Assembly: GCA_044869915.1 (NCBI GenBank)
Contig: JBIOYB010000369.1
Coordinates: forward strand, 1 to 64,000
Reading direction: 5' to 3'
Length of the DNA: 64,000 bases
DNA from: Allorhizocola sp044869915
Lineage (GTDB): Bacteria; Actinomycetota; Actinomycetes; Mycobacteriales; Micromonosporaceae
Shown: one piece after another, positions 40,701-52,700 of the stretch
Layout: each line of letters opens with the position of its first letter
Position numbering within the stretch: the first letter of the stretch is position 1
Program-made: the position numbers and the translations under genes
Notes under the pieces: model-generated
Seen by the model: the letters and a program-made list of their open reading frames with translations, nothing else
What the model was told of the DNA's origin: nothing
The model's database searches: none

Positions 40701-43700
40701 TACTACATCCGCGTCCTGGCCGGTGACCTCATCACGCTGCACCGCACGCGGGCGGACGCGCTGGCCGCAATCAACGCCATAGACCTCGATGCCAGTGCCT
40801 CATCCGGTACGCAGCACGCGTTCAGCAAGGCGGGCGACCTGGGCCGCGAGATCGACGGCGAGAACCACAGCCCGACGATCGACAGCGCGATCGACCCGGG
40901 CCGGACCGTGCCGGGCGCCATCACCGGTGCCTTCGTCCAGGACGCGGCCGGAGCGGGCACAGCCGCGATCATCGTGGCCGGTGGCCTGATCACCATCCGG
41001 GCCATCCACACCTACGACGTCGACGTGCTGGTCGGCTCGGCAACGGGCGGCCTGGGCGCGGCGGGCGCGGCCGTCGGCATCGTGAAGATCCAGAACCGTA
41101 CGCACGCCTTCGCCGGCGCCTTCACCAAGCTCACCGGATCGGGCATCGAGATCTCGGCGAGCGACCTGCAGGTCGGCGCGGACAGCACGGTCAAGGCCTA
41201 CAGCGCGACCGGTGGTCTGGTGGCCGTGTCGCTGGCGCAGGGTTCGATCGACGTGACCCTTGAGGTCCGGGCGTTCCTGGCCGCGGGCGCGGTCGCCAAC
41301 GCACCGGCGGGCCAGGTCACCATCAGCGCGATCTCGATCACCAAGGCTTTCGCCCTCCTCGCCGGCATCACCGGCGGGCTGCTGGCGATCCGGCTGGCGC
41401 TCACCCGGGCGACCGTCGCGGGCACCACCGAGGCCTATGTGGACGGTGCGATCAACGCCGCGACGATGCTCGTGAACGTGGACGCCACGCAGACCGCCTA
41501 CGCCGAGATCATCACGGCCGGTGGCGGATACGCCTCCATCGCGCTGTCCAAGGCGACCGCTCAGGTCACGGCCGCCGGCCGGGCCGGGCTGCGCTCGCAG
41601 GCCGACGTGCGCCTGACCGGCGCGGGCACCATCACCTCGGGCGGCACCAAGTCGGCCACGTCCAAGGCGTGGGGCATCAACGGCGGCCTGGTCGAGATCA
41701 GCGGGCTGTTCGCCGAGTCGAAGGTCACCGGCACGACCCAGGCGTTTGTCCACAATGGAGCAGGGTTCTCCGGCGCCTCCCTGACGGTGCGGGCCACGTC
41801 GGACTACGACGCCTTCGCGCTGACCCTGCTGATCGGCATCGGCCTGCTCAGCGTCGGCGGCTCTTCGACTGACGCGACGGTTTCCGGCACCGGCGAGGCG
41901 GTCGTGGCCGGTCTGGTCACGGTGACCGGAGCGCTCGTGATCGACGCCGTGTCCACAATGGACGCCACGGTCGAGGCGCACGGCGGCGGCGCAGGACTCG
42001 TGCGGGTCGCGCTCATCTTCGCCACGGCTCGCGTTACGGGTGCGACCACCGCGCACCTCACGGGCACGACCAACGCGGGCTCCGTCTCGGTGACGGCCAA
42101 CGGCACCTACAAGGCCAAGGCAAACTCGTTCTCGCTCGGCGTCGGCCTGCTGACGGTCGGGGTCGTCAACATCGACGCGATCGTGAGCGGCTCCGTCGAC
42201 GCGCACATCGGCACCCCGCAGACCACCGTCCAGAGTGGATCGGTCTTCGTCGGCGCGACGTCGTCGATGACCGCCACCGCCGACTCGCACGGCTTCGTCG
42301 GCGGCATCATCTCGGTCGGCGTGATGCTCCCGACCGCCGAGGTCTCGGGCGTGACCCGCGCCTGGATCGGCGAGGGCGCCGTCGTCAACGCCGGTGACAT
42401 CACCGTGCAGGCAAGGGCTCCCGTGCAGCGGGCCGAGGCCGACGCCAAGGTGCTCAACATCGGTGTGGTGGCCGTCCAGGTCATCGAGTCCAAGGCCACC
42501 GTCTCCGCGCTCGTCGAGGCGTTCATCGGCGCGCAGGCCGGCGCGCAGTCGACCACCGGCGCGACCATCAACTCGACCGGCACGGTCACCGTCAGCGCGT
42601 GGGCCTTCATGAGCGCCGACGCCACGTCCAACGGCTTCGGCGGCGGCGGGGTCGCGGTCAACGCGATGACCCCGACCGCGACCGTCAACGGCACGACCCG
42701 CGCCTATGTGCGCGACGGCGTGGCGCTCAGCGCCGCGGCCCTGAACGTCCACGCGGGCACCACCGCGGAGCGGGTGCGCTACGAGGCGACGGCCACCTCG
42801 ATCGTGGTCGCGATCGCGCTAGTCGGGGTCGGTGTGATCAACGCCGACGCGACCATCTCCGGTGTGGCGGAAGCGTTCCTGGGCGCGCCGGGCGGCATCG
42901 CCGGCGCCGGCCCGGCGGGCAACCGGATCGTCGTCACCGGTGTCATCACGGTCGGCGCCGCGAGCTTGATGAACGCGACCTCGGTCGCCGACGCCACCGG
43001 CTTCGGCGCGGTCGTGATCGCGGTGACCAACCCCGAGTCCAAGAGCAACGGCACCACTCGTGCCTACGCCGGCGATCACACCAACGTCTCGGCCGCCGCG
43101 CTCACCGTCAACGCCGACAGCATCGCCAACTCGACGGCCACCACCAAGACCATGACGGTCGGCATCGTGGCGGGCAACGGATCCGACCCGGTCGCGCGGA
43201 TCGGCAGCGTGGTCGAGGCCTACCTCGGCAAGAACGCCAACGCGGCGCTCAACGGCGTGCTGGTCGTCATCACCATCACCGGCCCGGTCACGCTCGGCGC
43301 GGTCTCGGTCAACACCGCGACGGCCAAGACGGACCGGGGCTCGGGCGCGGTCGTCGACATCACGCTCATGAACCCGAACTCGATCGTCAACGGCGTCACC
43401 CGGACGTACGTCGGCCCCGAGACCAACCTGCAGGCCTCCTCGATCACGGGCACGGCCAACGCCACCAGCACCGCCAAGTCCACCGCGGACATCACCAACA
43501 TCGGCCTGGTCGGCATCTCCAACGTCAACGTCGACTCGTCGGCCAGCCACCTGACGCAGGCCTTCATCGGCGACGACGCGCTCGTGACCGTGACCGGCCT
43601 GATCTCGCTCATCGCGACCGCGCTGAACGTGGCCACGTCGACGTCGGAGCGCTTCGGCCTCGGCCTGGTGGATCTCGGCGACTACGACGTGACCGCGCGC

Positions 43701-46700
43701 ATCTTCGGCGAGACCGCGGCGTTCGTCGGTGACGGCGCGACGGTCCGGGCGCAGTCGCTCGTGTTGCGCGCCACCGCGACGCACACCCCGACGGCGACCG
43801 CCGTGAGTGTCGGCATTGCAGCGATCGGCCTCGGCGGCGTCACCGCCATCGCCGAGGACCGTGGCTCGGTCTTCGCCCACATCGGCCCGCGCTTCGGCAC
43901 CGGTGCCGCGGACCCGTCCGACCCGACCGACGTGCTGACCAACGGCGCCGGCGGCGTCGACGTGCGGGCGGAGCTCACCTCCACCGTCCGCGCGGTCACG
44001 GACGTGCTCGGCGTCAGCGCGCTCCTGTCGGGCGTGGCCACCGGGACGTTCGCGACGTCGCTCGCCCAGGCACGCGCCTTCCTCGGCGACCGGGCCAGGA
44101 TCGCCGCAGGCGTCGGCGCGGTGTCCTTCACCACCTTCGCCCGGGTGAGCGCGGTCGCCGACGGCACCGCGGTCGGCGTCGGGGCCGGCATCGCCGCGGG
44201 CAACGCCGCCGCCATCGCCACCGTCAACCCGACCGTCGGCGCGGGCACCGTCGGCGGCGGCTCGATCAGCGGCCGGGCCGTGACCTTCTCGGTCTTCCTC
44301 AACATCGACCCCAACACGGGTGCGGCCCTGCGGCCGGCGCGCAGCGGCCTGGCCGACGCGGCGGGCAACCCGCTGCCGGGCGAGCAGCCGGTCGGCCCCG
44401 CCTACGCCACGGTCCGCCTGACCAGCGCCGCGGTCGTGGGCGCGGGCGCGCAGGGAACCGTTGTCGCGCAAGACATCCCGGTGGTCGAGCTGATCGTCGG
44501 CTTCGGCACCTCGATCACGGCGGCCGAGGCGGTCATCGCGCGGACGTTCGCCTTCATCCGCGGCGAGGCCGACGCCCGCTCGTTCAGCGCCGGCCTCGCC
44601 GTCGGCATCGGCTCCACGACGGGTGCCGCGATCGCCGGTGGGTCGGTCACGACCGCGTTCAACGGCAACATCGTCTCGGCCGCCTCGCTGTCGGTGACCA
44701 GTTTCGTGGACGCGAGCTCGTTCGTCTTCGGCCGCGCGACCAGCCTGTCGATCGGGGTCGGGGCGGCGGACGCCAACGTCGGCGCGAAGACCGTCACGGT
44801 CATCACCACGTCGATCGGCGGCACGGTCAACGTGAGCGGCAACGTGCTCGTGCGCACCGACGCGCTGACGGACTCGCGCGCGGTGTCGTCCGCCTTCGCC
44901 GGTGGCCTGCTCGTCGGCGCCTCCGGCTCGTCGGTGCGGGCCAACAACGCCGCGGTGGTCGCGTCCCGCATCGGTGGACACGTCACCAGTGGCGGCAACG
45001 TCCAGATCATCGCGTTCCACAACTTCGACGGGACCGGCTTCATCACCGGCCGCGGCGCCTTCGCCTCCACGGAGACCATCACCGGCGGCATCGTGTCGGT
45101 CGGCAGCGCGACGGTCGAGGCGTTCGCCAACGCCACGGTCACGGCGGCCGTCGACGCCAGCGGCACGATCACCGTCGTTCTTGGACAGCTGGAGATCGTC
45201 GCCAAGTCCGGCAACATCGCCGACACCCGGCTCAAGAGCCGCAGCGGTGGCATCGTCACGGTCAGCTCGGGCAGCCCCAGGCCGACCGCCTCGGGCACGG
45301 TCAACGCCGGCCTCTTCGGCCATGTGCGCCAGGGCACCAATGGGATCGGCGCGCGCGGCATCACCATCCTCGGCGAGATCCTCGCCTTCGCGGTCAGCGT
45401 GCTCGACACGGCCAGCGGCGGCGGCGTGACGGTCGACTCGGCCAACTCGCAGGCGATCTCGGCACCGGTCCTCAACGTGCAGCTCGGTGGCCCCGGCTCG
45501 CGCATCATCGTCAGCGACGACATCATCGTGACCGGCGTGGCGACCACGGACGCCGACTCGACGACCGACGGCCGCAGCGGTGGCGTGGTCCGGGTCAGCA
45601 GCTACAGCTCGCGGGTCGACAACAACCCGACCGTCAACGTCAGCATCGGCGCGGGCGCGAACATCACGGCCGGCGACGAGATCCACGTGCGGTCGGCGCA
45701 CGGCCGGATCTCCGGCTCGGTCTCCGACGGCACCATCGTGTCGATTGACACCAGTGGCGACTTCCTCGAGCTCGGCGCGGTCGTCAACGGCGCGGCGGTG
45801 GCCGCCAAGCACGGTCTGACCACCGGCGACGTGGTGACCTACCGCGCCAAGGGCAACGCGGCGATCGGCGGGCTCGCCGACGGCCGCACCTACGGCGTCA
45901 TCGTTCGCGACGACTTCACCGTCCACCTTGGATCGGTCTTCGACGGCGTCGCCGTGGACACCCTGCGCGACGAGCTCATCTTCGGCTCGTTCGTCCCGGA
46001 TCTGTCCACTTCGGACCCTGACGACTTCAAGTTCGTCGCCGCACAGCACAACCTGGAGACCGGGGACTACATCTACTACTTCGCGCCGGGTGGCGTGGCC
46101 ATCCCGGGTCTGATCCACGGCAAGCGCTATCGCGTGACCAAGGTGGACGGCTCGCGCCTGAAGCTGCTCGACCCGGACCTGCCCGCGCCGTCGGCCAACG
46201 CCGGTGGGCACCAGGTCGACAGCGACGCCAACCGGGTCAACACGCCCAACACGTTCACCGATGGCCAGGCCGTCACCTATCACGCGCCCTCGGCGAGGCG
46301 CTTCAGCAGCATGCTGGTGGACGCCGCGGTGGACGCGCAGCTGCGGCTGCTGCTCGACGTGGTGGGCGACGAGACCGTCATCCGCACCGACAACAACGAC
46401 ATCATTTATCTCGGTACCGACACCAATGGCGATGGTCTGCCGGACGTCGGGCACGGCTTCAGCACCGGCACCCGGGTCCGTTACCGCGCGACCGGTGCGG
46501 TCATCGGCGGGCTGAGCAACAACGTCGACTACTACGTGATCCGCGTCGACGCCTATCGCGTGCGCCTGGCCGACAGCTTCTGCCACGCGGTCGGCACATG
46601 CGTCGACGACAAGGGGACGCCGGAGACCGAGGACGACGAGATCATCCCGCAGCAGGCGCTGTCCTTGTCGCCCAACAAGTCGGTCAGTGGCCGCGGTGTG

Positions 46701-49700
46701 GTGCACAGCCTCGTGCGCTCGGCCGAGCTCGAAATCGGCGGCCTGGTTGACGGGCGCGTCTACTTCATCGCGAACGCGGACGGCTCCGGCTTCCAGCTCC
46801 GGTTCTCGCCCGGTGGCTCGATCGTGGACCTCGACGCCACCGGGCTCTTCGGGGGCATCCACCACTTCGAGGTCGAAGGCGTCGACCTGACCGGCTCGGG
46901 CAGTGGCCTGCACGCCCTCGTGATGGACCTGACCGGCGGCCTGAGCGGCCGGCAGAAGCTCGACGGCGTGACCGGCGCGACCGTGCTCAGCGGAGCACCG
47001 TCCGGCGACGGCATCCCGACCGCCTCGGCGACCGGCTCGGGCGGCGGCGTCATCGACGTCAACGGCGCGACCGCACGCGCCTTCTCCACGGTCACCACCA
47101 ACCTGACCGTCGGCGCGGGCGCGCAGGTGACCGCGTTCACCATCACGCTGGAGACCGACTCGCTCCTGCTGCTGTCGGCCACGGCCAACGGCCGGGGCAT
47201 CGGCGGGCTGTCCTTCGGCGACGCCGACGCGAAGGCCTTCGCGGTGCACAACAGCACCATCCTGATCGAGGCGGGCGCGCGGCTGGTTTCCCTTGGCAAC
47301 ACGACGATCCGCGCCGTCACGGACACTCGGGTGAGCGCCTACGCCAAGACCGGCACCGTGGGCCTGGGCTCAACGGCCGACGCCGACGCGCAGGTGGACA
47401 TCGACTACACCACGCGCATCCACATCCTCGGCGAGATCCAGGCGTTCGGTCTCCTGCTGGGCGAGGCCATCACACGGATCGACGGCGACGCCCAGGCGCG
47501 GGCAGAGGCCGGCGGCATCGGCGCCGACGCCGACGCCAACGACGACGGTGGCCGCGGCGCCAACCCGCACGCGCGCGGCGTCCGGGTCGGGCTGAACAGC
47601 GCCCTGACCCAGATCGAGCTCGGCGGCACGGCGGTGCTGCGCGGCGGCAGCGTGGTCCTCAACGCGTTCGTCGACGGCGTGCGGATTTACTCCTTCTCCA
47701 AGGCATACGCCGCGGCGGCTGGCGCGGACTCCGACGCCACGTCCAACGCGCACTACCAGGGCAGCGCGGAGATCCTGCTGCGCAGCGGCTCCCGGATCCT
47801 GGCCAACGACGCGGTCGAGCTGCGCGCCTGGCACTTCAACGTCAACCTGGACTCCGTGGCCGACGCCGAATGTGACTGCGGCGGCGGCGACACCGACGGC
47901 ACCGCGAACCTGCGCTACTACACCTACTCGCAGATCATCGGCGAGGACGGCTCCATCATCCAGACCACGACGCTTCTGGTCTCGGCCATGCAGTTCATGG
48001 GCTTCCACTACCGCGCCCGCAGTGACGGCGGCTGGCTCGACGGCGGCGACGCGGACGCCAACGTCGATGTCCAGCCGCGCCGGGAAATCCACTGGAACAC
48101 CACGGTGATCATGCTCGGCGAGCCGAACCCGCTGCTGATCATCGACCGCTTCGGCACCATCATCGCCAAGTCGCGCAACGTGTCCGTGCGCGCCTACAAC
48201 CCGGCCAACGGCACCTTCTCGGGCCCGCTGGCCATCGGTCAGACCATCCCGATCGGGCACTGGATCATCGTGGACCCGATCGTCTACGACGAGTCGGGCT
48301 ACGCCAAGTTCGAGGCCAACGTCGACGACCACCTGCCCAACAGCATCATCGACAACGGCGCCGGCGAATTCCTGGTCAAGGACACGTGGGATTCGGTCAC
48401 CATCACCAACTACTCCGACCGCAACCTGTTCATCGGCGCGATCGACGTGCTCAGCTCGGCCGCCGACCCGCTGGTCGAGGTGTTCGTCGACGAGATCACG
48501 TTCGAGTTCGACATCCGGCACCTGTTCCCGCTGACCCAGATCGAGATCTGGAACCTGAACCCGCCGGGCTTCACCGTCGGCGCGTCGGACATCATCCTGG
48601 ACGGTCTGATCGACAACCCGATCGGGCGCACGTCGATCCGCAACGTGCGCGGCAACATCCTGACCAACGACGACGAGGACGTCGAGATCATCCGCACCAA
48701 CATCCTCGAGCTCGACTCCGACACCGCCTCGGTCGGCCGGCAGACGCCGGGCCGGGCGCCGCTGACGATCGAGCTGGTCCGCTTCCGCGACATGGACGGC
48801 GTGATCCACGACATCGTCGTCAACGCCGAGGCCTTCGGCGATCTGGTGCTGGACATCACCGCGGTCCGGCGCACGGGCGAGGCCGCCAACACGCCGTTCG
48901 TCATCACCATCGCCCGGCTCGTGGCCGGCGACGACGTGGACATCGTCTTCAACGACGCGCGGCAGGGCTTCGACAGCGGCGACGTGGCCGGCGTGCTGGT
49001 CCGGCTCTACGACCCGCCGTCAACCACTCCGTATCACGAGCAGGTCTACTTCTGGCACTTCCGGCCGGACCCGGACCCGCTGCCCGAACCGCTGCTGACC
49101 ATCCTGCGCGCCTTCGGCTCCATCAACACCGAGCTGGACTCGACCTTCGTCATCATCGAGGTGCGCGCGGGCGACGACATCGACCTGTGCCACGTCACCA
49201 CGACGGGCTCGGAAGCCAAGCTGTGCGCGACCACCGGCGGGCAGGACACCCGGGTCAACCTGATCGCGGGCACCGACGTGGCGTGGACCGGCGGCTCGGC
49301 CAACGCGGCGACACCGCAGATCGACATCACCACCAACGGCTTCATCATCGCCACCGAACTCGTGGGCGACATGCTGGTGGGCCACATCCACTCCACAATG
49401 GACAACGTCACGCTCACGTCGCCGCAGCGCATCCTCGACTCGGGCAGCCTGCCCACGATCGACGTGACCGCGCAGAGCATCACCATGACCGCGGGCACCG
49501 GCGGGATCCTTGGCGGCGTTGGCCTGCCGAACGACTACCTCGAAATCAACGTCGACCGCAACGGCACCACCCCGCCGGGCGTGCTGACGGTGCACGACGT
49601 GTTCGCGCCGACGCTGGGCGTGTACCTCATAGAACTCACCGGCACCATGCATGTGGCGCTGGTCCGCACGCGCGGTGACGTCTCGCTGACCACGGTCGCC

Positions 49701-52700
49701 GGGTCCATTGTGGACGCCAACGCGGGCGGCGCGGGCAACGAGGACGCCGACGTGATCGGCCGGACCATCGACATCGACGCCAACGGCGAGGGTGCGAGCA
49801 TCGGTGACGCGTCGGGCTACAACGACCTCGACATCGACTCGTCCTGCCTCATCTATGCGTGCGGGCTGGGCACGGTAGGCCTCGAGGCGACGCGGAGCAT
49901 CTTCGTCACCGAGACCGACGCGATGCTGCGCCTGGTGCTCGCCTACGCGTTCACCGGCGACATCCGGATCACGGTGCGGGAGTCGGCCGCGGACACCGAC
50001 GAAGACCTCGACCTGCTGGCCTCCGGAGCGGTGCGGTTCACCGAGACCGGCGTGCGGCCGGTCACCATCGGGCAGATCTACGCCGTGCTGGGCTGGGTCA
50101 CGCTGCTCGTCGGCGACGACGTGACCACGTCGCCCAACAGCGAGATCCTGGCCTTCAAGGACATCGACATCGTCGGCGACCACCTCAACCTCGACCCGGG
50201 CTACGGCTCGACGATGCTGCTGCGCGGCGCGATCGTCGCCGGCTGCGTGCCCGGGTTGTGCGTGCTCACCAAGCAGACCAACAGCCCGTTGTATGTGACC
50301 CGGATCTACACGCAGTCCGATGTGGACACGGTCCAATTCGGTGACCAGAACGAGTCGTACATCTACCTGGGCAGCAAGACGCGGGTCTACACGGGCGGCG
50401 GCGAAGACCGGCTCACCGTCTTCTTCCTGCAGACGATGAACGTCGCGGTTGGACACACGCTGACCCTCGACGGCCAGGGCGGCTCGGACTACTACACCGT
50501 CTACACGACCGGCAGCCAGGCGGTCGGCCGGTGGTACCACTACGTGATCAACGTGCTGGACACCGGCGCGGCCGACGACGGCGTGGACGAGCTGGCCATC
50601 TACGGCCGCGACTCGGCACCGAGCAGCGGCACCGACGACACGTTCCTGCTGCGCCGGGTGTCCTGCATCGACACCGAGGCGCCGTACAGCTGCGCCAGCC
50701 CGACCGAGACCGCCGACCGGCCCGCCTTCGTGGCCCTGCTCTACGGCGACTCGTCGCGCTACCGCGACGGCACGGCCAACAACGAGCCGACCACCAACCT
50801 GGCGCGGATCAACTACGACACCGCGATCAACGGCCGGATCCACGTCTACGGCTTGGGCGGCAACGATTACTTCGCCTCCGACGACACGAGCGCGAACGTG
50901 TCGCTCTACGGCGGCGCGGGCGCCGACGAGTTCCAGATCGGCCAGATCTTCCGCCACCGCAGGGATGTGGCGAGCGGAGGCCTGGCGCCGCAGGACGTCT
51001 TCCCGAACCAGGTGGACACGACGCGAGGCTGGCTGAGCCCCGGCATCAGCGCGCCGATGATCATCCACGGTGGGACCGGCGACGACAGGTTCATCGTCTT
51101 CTCCAACCAGGCCGAACTGCGGCTCGAGGGCGACAGTGGCGACGACAGGTTCATCGTGCGGGCCTTCGCCCTGGCCGGTTGCGATGACGACGATGTGCGC
51201 TACGTGGTGAACGCGCCGGTGTCCGTGGACGGCGGGACCGGCGACGACAAGCTGACCGTGGTGGGCACCGAGTTCCGCGACGACTTCGTCGTGACCGGTC
51301 AAGCCATCCAGGGCGCCGGGCTTCACGTGAGGTACCAAAGAAATATTGACGTTGTGGAAATCGACGCCGACTGGGGCAACGATGAGTTCTTCGTGCGGTC
51401 GACGGCCGACGACGTCACCTACAAACTCACCGGCGGTGGCGGCATCGACATCGTGCACTGCGACGGCGACGTGGTCCGCGACATCGTGGTGCGCGAGCTC
51501 GAGGGGCTCAGCGGAGTCGTCGGGCACCTGATCAAGTCCAACGACAACGGCTACGACTGCATCGTCGTCGACGGCATCGACCTCAACGTGGCCGACGGCA
51601 CGCACGGCAACGTCATCGTCACCGAGACCAACGGCCACACCACGATCGGTGAGGGCGGGTCGGTCCAGATCGACAAGTACTTCATCCGCCTCGCGGCGGC
51701 GCCGACGGCCACGGTCTACGTGACCATCTCCACCGGGCGCTCCACGCAAGAGGAGGGCACCGGCGACACGATCTGGCTGTGCACGGGCCTCAGCGACGCC
51801 GAGTGCGACGCGGCGGAAGAGTTCCAGCGATCCATTGTGGTCAACGGGGTCGTGACCGCGGTGGCGCGGCGGGGCAGCGTGCTGACCTATGTCTTCACGC
51901 CGGAAAACTGGAACATCGATCAGGCCGTATACGTCTACGCCGTCAACGACCCGCTCGCCGAGGGCACCCGGACCGTGGCCGTCAACCACAGCGTCATCTC
52001 GGCCGACGCCCGCTACAACGCAGCGGCCGTGCGCAACGTCGAGGTGACCGTGCGGGACAACGACCGGCCCGACGCCCACGTCATCGCGGTGCGGCCGGGC
52101 ACGGCGATCGAGGACCGGCGCACCCTGGTGCTGGAGGGCAACGCCACCCACGGCATCGTCGACGAGCTGCACATCTCGCTGGCCAAGGCGCCCACGAGCG
52201 GGACCGTCGTCATCAAACTGACCCTCGACGACACCGCCGAGGACGAGCTGATCCTGCTGAACCTCGCCGCGGACCTGCGGTTCAACCTGACCAACAAGAC
52301 AATCACCTTCACCGCCGCCAACTGGAACATCCCCGTGCGCATCGGCATCACCGCCAAGGACGACTCGCGGCGCGAGGACACGATGACCGGCTTCATCACC
52401 TTCTCGCGGCACAGCTCCTCCACGGACGCGGGCTATGTCTTCGATCCGGTGCGCGCCGCCGTGGAAATCCACGACAACGACAGCCAGGGCGTGCTGGTGC
52501 AGGAAAGCGACGGCTCGACGCTGGTCGTCTCCGGCGGCGCGACCGACGACTACACGATGCGGCTCACCAAGGCGCCGAGCCACACCGTCCTGATCCCCAT
52601 CACGACGGACGGCCTGACCGATGTGCTGACCATCGACGGCGTGCCCGTGGTGTACCAGCTGATCGGCTCGTGGGCCGGCGGGCTGTTCGTCAACGGGACG

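Noticed and set aside
35601..40742. 1,713-codon minus-strand open frame
   Set aside because: Same frame relationship to the giant gene and same Arg/Asp/Gly/Val composition as other shadows; no start signal or domain.
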